Source: Erwinia sp.
GTDB taxonomy: Bacteria; Pseudomonadota; Gammaproteobacteria; Enterobacterales; Enterobacteriaceae
Direction of reading: 5' to 3'
Assembly (NCBI GenBank): GCA_964016415.1
Contig: OZ024666.1
Coordinates: forward strand, 124,001-188,000
DNA length: 64,000 bases
Shown: piece after piece, positions 1 through 8,592 of the stretch
How positions within the stretch are numbered: the first letter of the stretch is position 1
How the letters are laid out: each line of letters opens with the position of its first letter
Program-made: the position numbers and the translations under genes
The notes under the pieces: generated by a model
The model's database searches: none
Seen by the model: only the letters and a program-made list of their open reading frames with translations
What the model was told of the DNA's origin: nothing

Positions 1-394
1 TCATTTTATTTTTTACCGTGATCAATAACTGATTTGTCGCGTTAGGGTCACTGGAAGGAATACTTTTAATATTAAGCCAGTAAACAGATTCTTTATCCTG
101 TGGCAGCGATTTTCCGGTATAGACAACGCGGACAGAATTCTGGCTGTGAGGTTCAAGACGAAAAATAGGTGGCGTAGTCATAAATGACTCGTCGTCTTCG
201 TCGCTCTCCTGCTGTTTATTTACCCATGACTGAATAAGATAAGGTTTATCGTCCGGGTTATTAATGCTGATACTGGCCTGTTTCAGATTACCGTCATAAA
301 CAAGACGTGACCCGCCAATTTCAATCCCGGCATAACTAAACGGAGAGCAGCAGAGCGCAACAAAAAACAGGGTGGAAATAACTTTATATGACAT
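1..394 (-). CDS. Periplasmic fimbrial chaperone, 3' end outside window
   Basis: PapD/FimC-type chaperone that would hold pilus subunits in the periplasm by donor-strand complementation and hand them to an outer-membrane usher. The ATG start follows a purine-rich site; residues 1-23 form a signal peptide (hydrophobic VISTLFFVALCCSPFSYA). The mature part shows the family features: an early Arg-Leu-Val-Tyr strand, YLIQSWVN (the strand before the F1-G1 region), FMTTPPIFRLEP, then NSVRVVYTG and ESVYWLNIKSIPS. An acidic insert (SDEDDES) follows the YLIQSW motif. The frame is open at base 1, so about the C-terminal 40% is missing. It lies 78 bp downstream of a fimA-like gene on the same strand, the usual subunit-chaperone order. 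It is a paralogue of the chaperone at the right end of the window. Family assignment is firm; the pilus type is not known. Confidence 0.9.
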   Translation of the reverse strand, partial: MSYKVISTLFFVALCCSPFSYAGIEIGGSRLVYDGNLKQASISINNPDDKPYLIQSWVNKQQESDEDDESFMTTPPIFRLEPHSQNSVRVVYTGKSLPQDKESVYWLNIKSIPSSDPNATNQLLITVKNKM

Positions 395-417
395 CCGATG
401 TCCCTCTGGAAAATAAG

Positions 418-442
418 TATAGGTCCATTAAAAGACCCTATA
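418..442 (-). terminator. Hairpin between fimbrial subunit and chaperone genes
   Basis: An imperfect inverted repeat (TATAGG paired with CCTATA, extended by a mismatch and two further pairs, 7-nt loop) lies between the fimA-like stop and the chaperone start on the minus strand. Such hairpins often reduce read-through from abundant major-subunit genes into chaperone/usher genes. There is no clear U-run, so an attenuator or RNA-processing hairpin is more likely than a full terminator. Confidence 0.35.
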
Positions 443-471
443 CATCCTATCGTTCAGAAAAGAGTGATAGT

Positions 472-996
472 TTAGTTGTATGAAATAGTGAACGAGGTGC
501 TTGAGTTAGCCGTACCAGCACCGACCGGAACCGCGGTTGCGATGTATTTGGCGATGTAAGTCAGCGTATTGGCCTCAGTAGCAGACAGCGTCACATTGCC
601 TGAAGCTGAACCAACCGGGATCAGAGTAGTCGCATCCTGCTCATACAATGCCACACCCACATTAGTTGCTGTCTGGCCTGAGCTCAGAGACAGCACGTTG
701 TTGTTTTTAGCGCTGGTGTTGCCATCAAAACGGATGTTGGCCGTGGTAGCAGTCTCCGGACATGCACTCAGTTTGATAGTAAAACGGGTGGCTGAAGCCG
801 TGGCACCCGCAGCGCTGAATGAGGAAGCAGCAACAGAACCCAGATTAACTGTCTAATTGGCAGAAGCGGTGTCAACGGTACAGGCTTTATCGGTGATGTT
901 ACCGGTGAAGTTAATCACACCATCAGCCGCATGAAGCACAGAACTGCACCCTAAAGCTGCAACCAGAATAGCAAGAGAATTTATTTTTTTAATCAC
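472..996 (-). pseudogene. Type 1-like major fimbrial subunit with internal amber codon
   Basis: Fimbrillin of the FimA/PapA family. The likely start is GTG at 996, preceded by GGAG at a normal distance; the next ATG in frame is far inside. A signal peptide (INSLAILVAALGCSSVLHAAD) is followed by the typical N-terminal donor strand (GVINFTGNITDKACTVD), with the first conserved Cys, then ...TVNLGSV, FTIKLSACP with the second Cys, and a C-terminal beta-zipper ending TSFTISYN. Codon 47 is TAG (minus strand, about base 857), exactly where family members usually have Gln in a DQTVQLG-like motif; a CAG to TAG change would explain it. All other codons are in frame over 174 codons. Without suppression the product is a 46-residue stub, so a pseudogene is the best call; amber suppression or a sequence error are alternatives. 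Confidence 0.85.
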
Positions 997-1492
997 GAAA
1001 AAACTCCATTTAATGATGATATAAATCCCTGTTTATCAGCATTTCTCCCGTTTCCCAGAAAGAAACGCCAAGAAAAGGTAAGGCTATTTGTAAAAACACA
1101 CACCTAGTTGTTAAATAGTGGTGAAGCATTATCGATATTACCATCCAATTTTGCAACATTTTTTAATAGTTAATTTTAGGTGAAAAAATCTATATTTTCC
1201 ATAAAAACTCCCATAAAAAATTACATAACCAATGTTTCATTACAAAACTTACGATGGAGTTATCAAAGTAAAAACTAATGGGAAAATAATAAAGATCGTC
1301 GACGATATGTCCTGTTTCAGGCCGCTTTTCATCCTCTCAGAAAATCATCCTAATAATAACGCAGGACAAATATATTCTGATAATGTCTGTGTTGTATTTG
1401 CTGCGCATCAGAAAAAAGAGCCAGGAGTGTGCTGTGGCAGATAACGATAATCGGCCGGCAGTCACCGGCCAAAACATTAGAAAAAAGAATGA
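997..1492. other. AT-rich fimbrial upstream region, no convincing gene
   Basis: About 500 bp between the fimA-like gene and miaE. The part nearest fimA is AT-rich and must hold its leftward promoter. A rightward 70-codon frame (1232-1444, beginning MFHYKTYDGVIKVKTNGK) has no recognisable domain, no good ribosome-binding site and no partner gene; it could be a small protein or chance. A short GC-rich inverted repeat (GGCCGG/CCGGCC, 1453-1470) lies just past the miaE stop and may help end miaE transcription, although no U-run follows. Confidence 0.4.
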
Positions 1493-2257
1493 TTAATAAT
1501 GAACTGGAATACCACTGTGGAAACGTAATTCGCTATCAGGTTGTAAGATCAGGCCAGCCTCCGTGAGGCCAATTTGACGTACACGGGCAGTAATATCCGT
1601 CGCCGATATTTGCCTGGCCAGTGCCAGATAATCCTGATAATGACGGGCTTCAGAGCGCAGCAATGAGAGATAAAAATCGGCCAGAGGTTTATCCAGATAG
1701 GGTGCAAGGCTGGCAAAACGTTCGCAGGAGCGTGCTTCAATATAAGCACCACAGATAAGCCTGTCGATCAGTGCCTGTGGTTCGGAAGTGGAGACTGCTT
1801 TTAATAGCCCCTTAGCATAACGACTGGCTGTAATTTTGACATAAGGAATACCACGCGCCTGCATGATCTCCATTACCTGATAAAAGTGATGAAGCTCCTC
1901 TTTGATCAGCAGGATCATCTTATCAACCAGATCATCGCCATAAGGCACTTCAGCCCGACTGACAATACGTTTTGACAATGATTTATTCTGTTCAAGAAAA
2001 CGTAAATCGCTGTTTTCCGCATGAACAAACTGCTCCCAGGGCTTTAGCCAGGCCAACAGTGCGTCACCACTCTCTTCATCTGCCACATATTTACGAATCA
2101 ACCACATTGCTGTCTGTGCAGCTTTTAACTCACAAACTAAATGATCTGTCAGTAACAGCGGTAAGTTTTGTGGCTTACGGGCTTCATCCAGCCAGCCTTG
2201 TGGTGTCGTGCAATGCAGGAATGTTCTGACGGGATGCAAAAGCGAGTTGGTATTCAT
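1493..2257 (-). CDS. miaE: tRNA-(ms2io6A)-hydroxylase
   Basis: MiaE is a non-haem diiron monooxygenase that hydroxylates the isopentenyl group of 2-methylthio-N6-isopentenyladenosine at position 37 of tRNAs reading U-starting codons; it needs O2. The 254-residue protein keeps the ferritin-like four-helix pattern with Glu/His ligands: CELKAAQ near residue 45, KEELHHFYQVME near 135, YIEARSCERF near 190 and LRSEARHYQDYL near 222. Length fits the family. E. coli K-12 lacks miaE, whereas Salmonella and many other enterics have it. It follows rraB on the same strand, 140 bp apart with a hairpin between, so it may have its own promoter. Confidence 0.93.
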   Translation of the reverse strand: MNTNSLLHPVRTFLHCTTPQGWLDEARKPQNLPLLLTDHLVCELKAAQTAMWLIRKYVADEESGDALLAWLKPWEQFVHAENSDLRFLEQNKSLSKRIVSRAEVPYGDDLVDKMILLIKEELHHFYQVMEIMQARGIPYVKITASRYAKGLLKAVSTSEPQALIDRLICGAYIEARSCERFASLAPYLDKPLADFYLSLLRSEARHYQDYLALARQISATDITARVRQIGLTEAGLILQPDSELRFHSGIPVHY

Positions 2258-2299
2258 TACTTAATTCGGTCATTTGGTAGAGGTAATTAGTAAATAATA

Positions 2300-2340
2300 A
2301 CCCGGTAATTCCGACATCTCTGTTTTGCGGTTTACCGGGT
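2300..2340 (-). terminator. Probable rraB terminator hairpin
   Basis: A 9-bp perfect stem (ACCCGGTAA with TTACCGGGT) around a 23-nt loop lies 60 bp past the rraB stop on the minus strand and is followed there by TTATTATTTA. The long loop and interrupted U-run make it a weak rho-independent terminator. Confidence 0.45.
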
Positions 2341-2399
2341 GAATGTTACTGTCCGACAGGTCGAAGAGCATAAATTAACGCGAAGAGCACACTATCATT

Positions 2400-2813
2400 T
2401 TAATGGAGAGTGTCGTGCTCTGTTGCATCATCTTCATCACCGTCGTCCTCTTCGCCGTCAGGATCTTCAAAATAGGTCCCCCAGCCATCATAATCAACGT
2501 CAAAACGCGCGACTAAAGCCACAATCTGCTCGACCTGTGCATCGATAAGCTCCGCATTGAGTGCTGACTCTGCTATCAAATCACAACATATCACTGTCGA
2601 GCCATCTTCCAATTCCAGCTCTTCAGGATCGACCACTTCGTAACCCAGGCGAAATGCTTCCACGGCAACTTTTTCCAGTGTCTCAAAATTGTCACCAGAG
2701 AGATGATGCTCGATAGTATATAGCGCATAAGGATCACTGCCATCATCAAGCAACACTTTAATAATAAAGCGTGTTTCATCTTTCTGTTCGGCGAGTAACT
2801 CGTCATTTGCCAT
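2400..2813 (-). CDS. rraB: Ribonuclease E inhibitor RraB
   Basis: RraB binds the C-terminal half of RNase E and changes which transcripts are degraded. The 137-residue protein starts at the ATG at 2813, which has AAGGAG six bases upstream; an earlier in-frame ATG has no such site. The sequence opens [18 protein letters not shown], has the conserved [16 protein letters not shown] and [15 protein letters not shown] segments, and ends in a very acidic tail ([14 protein letters not shown]). It is divergent from argI with 154 bp between starts, the same arrangement as in E. coli. Confidence 0.95.
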   Translation of the reverse strand: MANDELLAEQKDETRFIIKVLLDDGSDPYALYTIEHHLSGDNFETLEKVAVEAFRLGYEVVDPEELELEDGSTVICCDLIAESALNAELIDAQVEQIVALVARFDVDYDGWGTYFEDPDGEEDDGDEDDATEHDTLH

Positions 2814-2910
2814 GATAGACTCCTTTTTGGGGGAAACTGCATAAGCTATTTTCACACAGCGGCCTCCCTTCCACTACTTTTATTGTCACTTTACTGCTGC
2901 TTTACTTGAA

Positions 2911-2949
2911 AATGAATATTAATTCGTATAGATTGAATTTTAATTCAAT
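2911..2949 (+). promoter_or_regulatory. Two ARG boxes upstream of argI
   Basis: Two 18-bp imperfect palindromes, 2911-2928 (AATGAATATTAATTCGTA) and 2932-2949 (ATTGAATTTTAATTCAAT), are separated by 3 bp. This is the tandem spacing used by the ArgR hexamer with arginine as co-repressor in E. coli. They overlap the probable -10 region (TATAGA, 2927-2932) and end 18 bp before the argI start, so binding should block initiation. Confidence 0.9.
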
Positions 2950-2967
2950 TATTTCAGGAGTGCTGTT

Positions 2968-3975
2968 ATGGATTCTCTCTATCACCGTCATTTCCTCCGT
3001 CTGCTTGATTTCACCCCGGCAGAGATCGATAATCTGCTGACACTGGCTGCTTCATTGAAAGCCGATAAAAAGCAGGGAAGTGAGAAAAAATACCTGAAAG
3101 GTAAAAATATCGCGCTCATCTTCGAAAAAGACTCAACCCGTACCCGATGCTCTTTCGAAGTTGCCGCTTTTGATCAGGGGGCGCATGTCACCTATCTCGG
3201 CCCCAGTGGCAGCCAAATCGGCCATAAAGAGTCAATGAAAGATACCGCCAGGGTATTAGGACGTATGTATGACGGCATCCAGTATCGTGGTTATGGTCAG
3301 TGCCTGGTTGAATCACTGGCCGAATACGCTGACGTGCCGGTGTGGAACGGCCTGACCAATGAGTTTCATCCCACCCAGCTACTCGCAGATTTACTGACAA
3401 TGCAGGAGCATCTGCCGGGCAAAGCACTGTCAGATATGGTGCTCGTGTATATTGGTGATGCACGTAATAACATGGGCAATACTATGATGGAAGCAGCAGC
3501 ATTAACCGGGCTGGATCTGCGTCTGGTGGCACCAGAAAATTGCTGGCCTGATGCTGCTCTGGTGGCTGAATGTCGTAAGTTAGCTGCGCGTAACGGCGGC
3601 ACGATTACCCTGACCGAACATATCGCCGGAGGAGTTGCGGGTGCCGACTTTATCTATACGGATGTCTGGGTATCGATGGGTGAAGCAAAGGAGGTCTGGG
3701 AAGAGCGCATCGCCTTATTACGCCCGTATCAGGTTAATCAGAGATTGCTGGATCTCAACGGAAATCCTCAGGTCAAATTTTTACATTGCCTGCCTGCTTT
3801 TCATGATGATAACACGACCTTAGGCAAGCAGATGGCCGAACGCTATGATTTACACGGCGGAATGGAAGTTACCGATGAGGTTTTCGAATCGCCGCACAGT
3901 ATTGTATTTGATCAGGCAGAAAATCGCCTGCACACCATCAAAGCTGTGATGGTCGCTACGCTGGGAAAACCATAA
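2968..3975 (+). CDS. argI: Ornithine carbamoyltransferase
   Basis: Makes citrulline from ornithine and carbamoyl phosphate in arginine biosynthesis; cytosolic trimer. The 335-residue protein has the carbamoyl-phosphate loop STRTR (near residue 57), the second-subunit HPTQ motif (near 134), the ornithine-binding region with DVWVSMGEA, and the catalytic HCLPAFHD (near 273). The ATG is preceded by CAGGAG. Arginine repression is expected from the two ARG boxes just upstream. Intact and closely similar to E. coli ArgI. Carbamoyl phosphate is shared with the pyrBI product made next door. Confidence 0.97.
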   Translation: MDSLYHRHFLRLLDFTPAEIDNLLTLAASLKADKKQGSEKKYLKGKNIALIFEKDSTRTRCSFEVAAFDQGAHVTYLGPSGSQIGHKESMKDTARVLGRMYDGIQYRGYGQCLVESLAEYADVPVWNGLTNEFHPTQLLADLLTMQEHLPGKALSDMVLVYIGDARNNMGNTMMEAAALTGLDLRLVAPENCWPDAALVAECRKLAARNGGTITLTEHIAGGVAGADFIYTDVWVSMGEAKEVWEERIALLRPYQVNQRLLDLNGNPQVKFLHCLPAFHDDNTTLGKQMAERYDLHGGMEVTDEVFESPHSIVFDQAENRLHTIKAVMVATLGKP

Positions 3976-4004
3976 ATAATCAGTAATTCACAAAAGATTA
4001 ATTA

Positions 4005-4033
4005 TTGTTGGCATCCCGTGGTTTGCGTATAAT
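4005..4033 (+). promoter_or_regulatory. pyrBI promoter
   Basis: A perfect -10 TATAAT (4028-4033) lies 17 bp after TTGTTG (4005-4010). The transcript would start near 4040 and read the leader peptide and attenuator before pyrB, as in the E. coli pyrBI system. Confidence 0.75.
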
Positions 4034-4069
4034 CGCTGCCGTTTACCCGGAGAAGGCGAAAGATTGAAA

Positions 4070-4222
4070 ATGACTGATTCCGTTGTCACTACCCGACAAG
4101 CACAGCAGAACGCCTTTTCTGCCGGGTTATTCCTCTTTTCTAAAAAAGCCCCCGTAATAAGGGGCTTTTTTTTGCCTGTCTTCTGGCTAATTACCGTATA
4201 TAAAGGGTCTTCAAATGGCTAA
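4070..4222 (+). CDS. pyrL: pyrBI leader peptide
   Basis: A 50-codon frame beginning [10 protein letters not shown] runs through the U-rich pause region (TTATTCCTCTTTTCT) and the whole attenuator hairpin. In the known mechanism, low UTP slows RNA polymerase at the U-rich region, the leading ribosome catches up, and its presence stops the terminator hairpin forming. The frame continues past the U-run of the terminator and stops at TAA 4220-4222, overlapping the pyrB start by 8 bases, so leader translation could also couple to pyrB. The peptide sequence is unlike E. coli PyrL, as expected if only the act of translation matters. Function is inferred from position and architecture. Confidence 0.7.
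   Translation: MTDSVVTTRQAQQNAFSAGLFLFSKKAPVIRGFFLPVFWLITVYKGSSNG
4142..4173 (+). terminator. pyrBI attenuator terminator
   Basis: AAAAAAGCCCC pairs with GGGGCTTTTTT around a short loop, followed by an 8-T run, 42 bp before pyrB. It is a strong rho-independent terminator placed inside the leader-peptide frame, the hallmark of UTP-sensitive pyrBI attenuation. Confidence 0.9.
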
Positions 4223-5150
4223 CCCACTGTATAGAAAACATATTATTTCCATCAACGATTTGAGTCGTGAAGAACTTGAGTTGCTGCTGGAAACGGCTGC
4301 CAGTCTGAAAGCTCGTCCACAACCCGAGTTACTCAAACATGCGGTAGTTGCCAGCTGCTTTTTTGAGGCATCGACCCGCACCCGATTATCGTTTGAAACA
4401 GCGATTCATCGACTCGGCGCTTCTGTGGTGGGGTTTGCTGATGGCGGTAATACCTCAATGGGAAAAAAAGGCGAAATGCTTGCCGATACCATCTCAGTGA
4501 TAGGCACCTATGTTGATGCCATCGTCATGCGACACCCGCAGGAGGGTGCGGCACGCCTTGCTACCGAGTTCTCAGGGGGGATCCCGATACTGAATGCCGG
4601 AGATGGTGCTAATCAGCACCCAACCCAGACGTTGCTGGACTTGTTTACTATTCAGGAGACACAAGGCAGGCTGAGCAATCTGGATATTGCGATGGTTGGT
4701 GACCTGAAATACGGTCGGACTGTTCATTCACTGACCCAAGCTCTGGCAAAATTTCCTGATAACCGCTTCTGGTTTATCGCCCCTGATGCGTTAGCCATGC
4801 CCGCTTACATCACCGATATGCTTGATGAAAAAGGTATTGTATGGCACTGCCATAACAGTATTGAGGCGGTGGTACCGAAGGTGGATATTCTGTATATGAC
4901 CCGGGTTCAGAAAGAGCGCCTTGACCCTTCAGAGTACGCCAACGTTAAAGCTCAGTTTGTGCTACGCGCGGCTGATTTGACGCACGCACGTGACACGATG
5001 AAAGTGTTGCACCCTCTGCCTCGTATTGACGAGATCACACAGGATGTGGATAACACGCCGTATGCCTGGTATTTCCAGCAAGCGGGTAACGGCATTTACG
5101 CACGTCAGGCGTTACTGGCACGGGTTCTTAATTGCGATTTAACCATCTAA
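4215..5150 (+). CDS. pyrB: Aspartate carbamoyltransferase, catalytic chain
   Basis: Catalyses carbamoyl phosphate plus L-aspartate to N-carbamoyl-aspartate, the committed step of pyrimidine synthesis. The 311-residue chain shows STRTRLSFE (near residue 53), HPQEGAA, the HPTQT motif (near 135), the mobile 240s loop region [12 protein letters not shown] and HPLPRIDEI (near 265). Its closest relative in the window is argI, with which it shares fold and motifs. It is 11 bp upstream of pyrI and is controlled by the leader attenuator. Confidence 0.97.
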   Translation: MANPLYRKHIISINDLSREELELLLETAASLKARPQPELLKHAVVASCFFEASTRTRLSFETAIHRLGASVVGFADGGNTSMGKKGEMLADTISVIGTYVDAIVMRHPQEGAARLATEFSGGIPILNAGDGANQHPTQTLLDLFTIQETQGRLSNLDIAMVGDLKYGRTVHSLTQALAKFPDNRFWFIAPDALAMPAYITDMLDEKGIVWHCHNSIEAVVPKVDILYMTRVQKERLDPSEYANVKAQFVLRAADLTHARDTMKVLHPLPRIDEITQDVDNTPYAWYFQQAGNGIYARQALLARVLNCDLTI

Positions 5151-5161
5151 CCGGGGGTAAC

Positions 5162-5629
5162 ATGACTCAACAGGATAATAAATTACAGGTAGAAGCCATT
5201 CGCTGCGGCACCGTGATTGATCATATTCCGGCACAGATTGGTTTTAAATTACTGTCACTGTTCCGGCTGACTGAAACCGATCAGCGTATCACCATCGGTT
5301 TTAATTTACCTTCAGGAGAACTTGGACGTAAGGACCTGATTAAAATAGAAAATACGTTTCTGACAGAAAATCAGATCAATCAGCTTGCTGTCTATGCTCC
5401 TCAGGCTACAGTTAACCGCATCGATAATTATGAGGTAGTGGGGAAGATTTCACCGACCCTGCCTGAACGTATTGAACAGGTATTACGTTGCCCTAACAGC
5501 AACTGCATCAGCCGGAGTGAACCGATATACTCCAGCTTTGCAGTAAAAAAACGTCATGACAATCTGACCCTAAGCTGTAAATATTGTGAACGCGAATTTG
5601 CACATCATGTGGTACTCGCCAGTTCCTGA
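5162..5629 (+). CDS. pyrI: Aspartate carbamoyltransferase, regulatory chain
   Basis: Binds CTP, UTP or ATP and gives allosteric control to the PyrB trimers in the dodecameric enzyme. The start used is the ATG at 5162, preceded by GGGGG; the protein then has 155 residues and opens [31 protein letters not shown], as in E. coli. The C-terminal zinc site is intact: RCPNSNC (first two Cys) and CKYC (last two Cys). It is co-transcribed with pyrB. Confidence 0.96.
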   Translation: MTQQDNKLQVEAIRCGTVIDHIPAQIGFKLLSLFRLTETDQRITIGFNLPSGELGRKDLIKIENTFLTENQINQLAVYAPQATVNRIDNYEVVGKISPTLPERIEQVLRCPNSNCISRSEPIYSSFAVKKRHDNLTLSCKYCEREFAHHVVLASS

Positions 5630-5676
5630 ACCACATCGTCATCCCTGCTCAATTACCTGATCTGAAAGGAGAGATA

Positions 5677-6063
5677 ATGACCCGTGAAATAAGTACAACA
5701 GACGCACCTGCAGCCATTGGCCCTTACGTACAAGGGGTAGACCTCGGCAATATGGTGATGACTTCAGGGCAGATCCCGGTCAATCCGCAGACCGGTGCTG
5801 TTGCTGATGATGTCACTGCACAAACCCGACAATCTCTGGAAAACGTCAAAGCCATTATCCTCGCGGCAGGCTTAACCGTGGCCGATATAGTCAAAACCAC
5901 GGTGTTCGTAAAAGATCTCAATGACTTCACCACTATCAATGCCGCATATGAAGCTTTTTTTACCGCACATCAGGCACCATTCCCGGCTCGCTCCTGTGTT
6001 GAAGTTGCCCGCCTGCCTAAGGATGTGAAGATCGAGATCGAAGCCATCGCACTGCGCCGCTAA
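5677..6063 (+). CDS. ridA: 2-iminobutanoate/2-iminopropanoate deaminase
   Basis: RidA (YjgF) hydrolyses reactive enamine/imine intermediates released by PLP enzymes such as threonine dehydratase, protecting other PLP enzymes. The 128-residue protein has the trimer-forming chorismate-mutase-like fold signature: GPYVQGVDLGNMVMTSGQIPV, the Arg in PFPARSCVEVARLP (near residue 105) that binds the carboxylate, and IEIEAIA at the end. AAAGGAG precedes the ATG. It lies 47 bp past pyrI, the conserved enteric order. Confidence 0.95.
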   Translation: MTREISTTDAPAAIGPYVQGVDLGNMVMTSGQIPVNPQTGAVADDVTAQTRQSLENVKAIILAAGLTVADIVKTTVFVKDLNDFTTINAAYEAFFTAHQAPFPARSCVEVARLPKDVKIEIEAIALRR

Positions 6064-6109
6064 TCGTTTTTTTCGTGCTTGCCCTGCTTATGCGGGGCAA
6101 ATATCCCGC

Positions 6110-8500
6110 CTAATTACTCGCTTGCAGTAATTTTTCTATCGGGTAGACCAGCGCAACGACCAGCTCATCCTGAACCTCGGCGGCACTGTCCAGTGTGGCT
6201 TGCATTTGACGAATATCCTGCTTACCAAACGTCATTTCACTGTCCATTGCATTCAGTAACGTCAGCCCCATACCGGCAATCTGTTCAATCTGTTTTGCCA
6301 CCGGCAGCAGGTTTTTTAACCCGGCATTCTGCTGCAGAATCGGCATTACCAAAGCAATATTCTGCTGCCAGTACTGCAGCTGTTGGCGGATCTTTTGTTT
6401 CGCCTGAGTATCACCACGATTGGCAATCAATGCCTCAACCTGCTGGTTTAACTGGCGTACAGCTTCACTCTCCGCAGGTAAAATATCAACCAGCCTGTTC
6501 AGTGGCTCATCAATATCATAATGCCCGGCCCGATACTTCAGATGCAGACGGGTATAGTAATGTGCAGGCTCAAGGGCTTGAGCAAATATCTGTAACGGCA
6601 CAATATCGCTGCGGTTTGCCAGACGCATCATTTGTGTCTGCTGCTGCGCATAATGCTGCAATCCAGCTGAATAAACTGACCAGCGATCCACGGCCTGTAA
6701 TCGTTGATACATATTACTTTCATCGGTCACTTCCCGGTCAGACCAGAGCCGCTCAGCCACAACAAAGACTCTCGGCCATAATCGGGTATCGATATTTTGT
6801 GCATTGACCATTTCACTCCACAGTGCCGCCTCGCCACCTAACAGGTTACTTTTTGCTTGTTGAGGATCCGGCAGGATCGGCTGAATCGCTGATGGTACCG
6901 CGCTAAGGGCATGTCCGGTGACCTGATAACGGGTATTGCCAATCAGCATATACCCACCCAACTGGTTAGCCGTCAGCGTGAGAACGGGACGCACACTACC
7001 CATCCAGGTATCGACATTGAAGGTCAGCTTGTTCGGTGCCAGCCAGTCTACCTGGCGTAACATGCGTCTTGATTTCCCCGAAAAGTCAATAAAACCAGTC
7101 CAGGCACCAGCCCGCTTTATCAATGTGAAACTTTCCCCGACCGCTGGCCCTTTGAGACGTGGCAGAGTAAAAGACCAGCTCTGTGTCAGGTCATCCGGCT
7201 GCAGTTGATCTTCCTCCTGCAACCCGGAAGGAATGATTTCATTACGATAGTGGTAAGCGGCTGACTGGGGTTGATCAAGATAAAACCCTGCAGAAAGAAT
7301 CGCCTGATAATTGCTGGCACTGAGCGTCCCTAATGCATCCTGGCCACGCCAGGACTGAACAAGAATAGTTTTAGGTAAATCGGGATGGGCTATTTCATCC
7401 CATCCAACGATACGGCGATGATAGCGACTGGCGATTTTTTCCACACGTTGATTGAAATAAGCATGCAGAGCCCGTTCGTCAGGCAATCCTTTTTGTTGCA
7501 TAAACTTTTGTATATTTGGTGATTTCTTCCACTGGGTTGCATCAACTTCATCACCACCAATATGTATCCACTCGTCGGGAAAGATATCGGCAACTTCAGA
7601 GAGTAACTGATCAATCACGCTGTAAACCTGCTCATTACTCGGATCAAGCAGCGGTTTAAATACCCCCCAGTCACGTTCTATCTGCCAGGTTCCGCGGGCT
7701 GCAATCAACTCTGGCATGCCGACTGCCAGTGCGGTGACATGCCCCGGCATATCGATTTCAGGAACAACCCGGATCCCTCTTTCAGCGGCATAACGCACGA
7801 TACCTTTCATCTGCTCGCGCGTATAAAAGAATCCGTCGCTGCCCTTTTCCTGCAATTGCGGGTATAGCCCGGAGGCAAACCTCCACCCCTGATCATCAGT
7901 TAAATGCCAGTGGAAAACATTCATTTTAGCCGCCGCCATACCATCGAGTTGCCGGCGCAGTGTTTCAACCGGAATGAAATGACGAGCCGAATCAATTAAC
8001 AGACCACGCCAGGGAAAACGTGGTTGATCGGTAATCTCCACGTACGGAATGGTGGGTATCGTTTGTGTGGTGTCAATCAGTTGCAACAGCGTTTCCATGC
8101 CTCGAATAGCCCCGAAACGTGTCGCAGCGATCAGTTGGATGCCATGACCATTCACTTTCAGCTGATAACTCTCATCGCTGTCAGCGCGAGGAATGACATC
8201 GACTTTATCCTGAATATGGACAGTCAGTACCAGTGGGGTGGTGGTGTTTTCAACTGGCATCATTTGCCAGCCAGTCTGTCTGCCAATCCGCGCCCGCCAT
8301 CGTGCAACTGCATCATCCAGATCGTCACCTTCAACAACGATCACCAGACGATGGGTGAGCGGCAGCGCGCCACCCTGAGGTGGCTGGGTAATATGTTCAG
8401 GCAAGGGCATTAAAGGTAACGGATTAACCGCGCCGGCAACAGGTTGGAGTATGACACACATACCCATCGCCACGATGATCCGACGTAATATCGTCAACAC
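6110..8500 (-). CDS. Beta-N-acetylhexosaminidase (GH20), exported
   Basis: Glycoside hydrolase family 20 enzyme that removes terminal N-acetylglucosamine or galactosamine from chitobiose or glycans by substrate-assisted catalysis. GTG at 8500 is preferred because AGGAGG lies six bases upstream; an upstream in-frame ATG (8527) has no such site. Residues 1-25 look like a signal peptide (RRIIVAMGMCVILQPVAG). An N-terminal GH20b domain is followed by the catalytic barrel with PRFPWRGLLIDSARHF, WHLTDDQGWR and the catalytic Asp-Glu pair in HIGGDEVD (near residue 335). The C-terminal third is helical. At about 796 residues it has chitobiase-like size. E. coli K-12 has no gene here; no transporter or chitin genes are adjacent, so the natural substrate is unknown. 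Confidence 0.88.
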   Translation of the reverse strand: MLTILRRIIVAMGMCVILQPVAGAVNPLPLMPLPEHITQPPQGGALPLTHRLVIVVEGDDLDDAVARWRARIGRQTGWQMMPVENTTTPLVLTVHIQDKVDVIPRADSDESYQLKVNGHGIQLIAATRFGAIRGMETLLQLIDTTQTIPTIPYVEITDQPRFPWRGLLIDSARHFIPVETLRRQLDGMAAAKMNVFHWHLTDDQGWRFASGLYPQLQEKGSDGFFYTREQMKGIVRYAAERGIRVVPEIDMPGHVTALAVGMPELIAARGTWQIERDWGVFKPLLDPSNEQVYSVIDQLLSEVADIFPDEWIHIGGDEVDATQWKKSPNIQKFMQQKGLPDERALHAYFNQRVEKIASRYHRRIVGWDEIAHPDLPKTILVQSWRGQDALGTLSASNYQAILSAGFYLDQPQSAAYHYRNEIIPSGLQEEDQLQPDDLTQSWSFTLPRLKGPAVGESFTLIKRAGAWTGFIDFSGKSRRMLRQVDWLAPNKLTFNVDTWMGSVRPVLTLTANQLGGYMLIGNTRYQVTGHALSAVPSAIQPILPDPQQAKSNLLGGEAALWSEMVNAQNIDTRLWPRVFVVAERLWSDREVTDESNMYQRLQAVDRWSVYSAGLQHYAQQQTQMMRLANRSDIVPLQIFAQALEPAHYYTRLHLKYRAGHYDIDEPLNRLVDILPAESEAVRQLNQQVEALIANRGDTQAKQKIRQQLQYWQQNIALVMPILQQNAGLKNLLPVAKQIEQIAGMGLTLLNAMDSEMTFGKQDIRQMQATLDSAAEVQDELVVALVYPIEKLLQASN

Positions 8501-8592
8501 AGGCTCCCTCCTCAGGCAATAAATCATTTTTCTTCACTATCAGAATAGTGCATATCTGCCGCCAGATGAAGCAACAGACCCGGCATCGCACA

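Noticed and set aside
1232-1444. 70-codon rightward frame near the left fimbrial locus
   Set aside because: No domain, no convincing ribosome-binding site, AT-rich non-coding surroundings; kept only as a remark in the region description.
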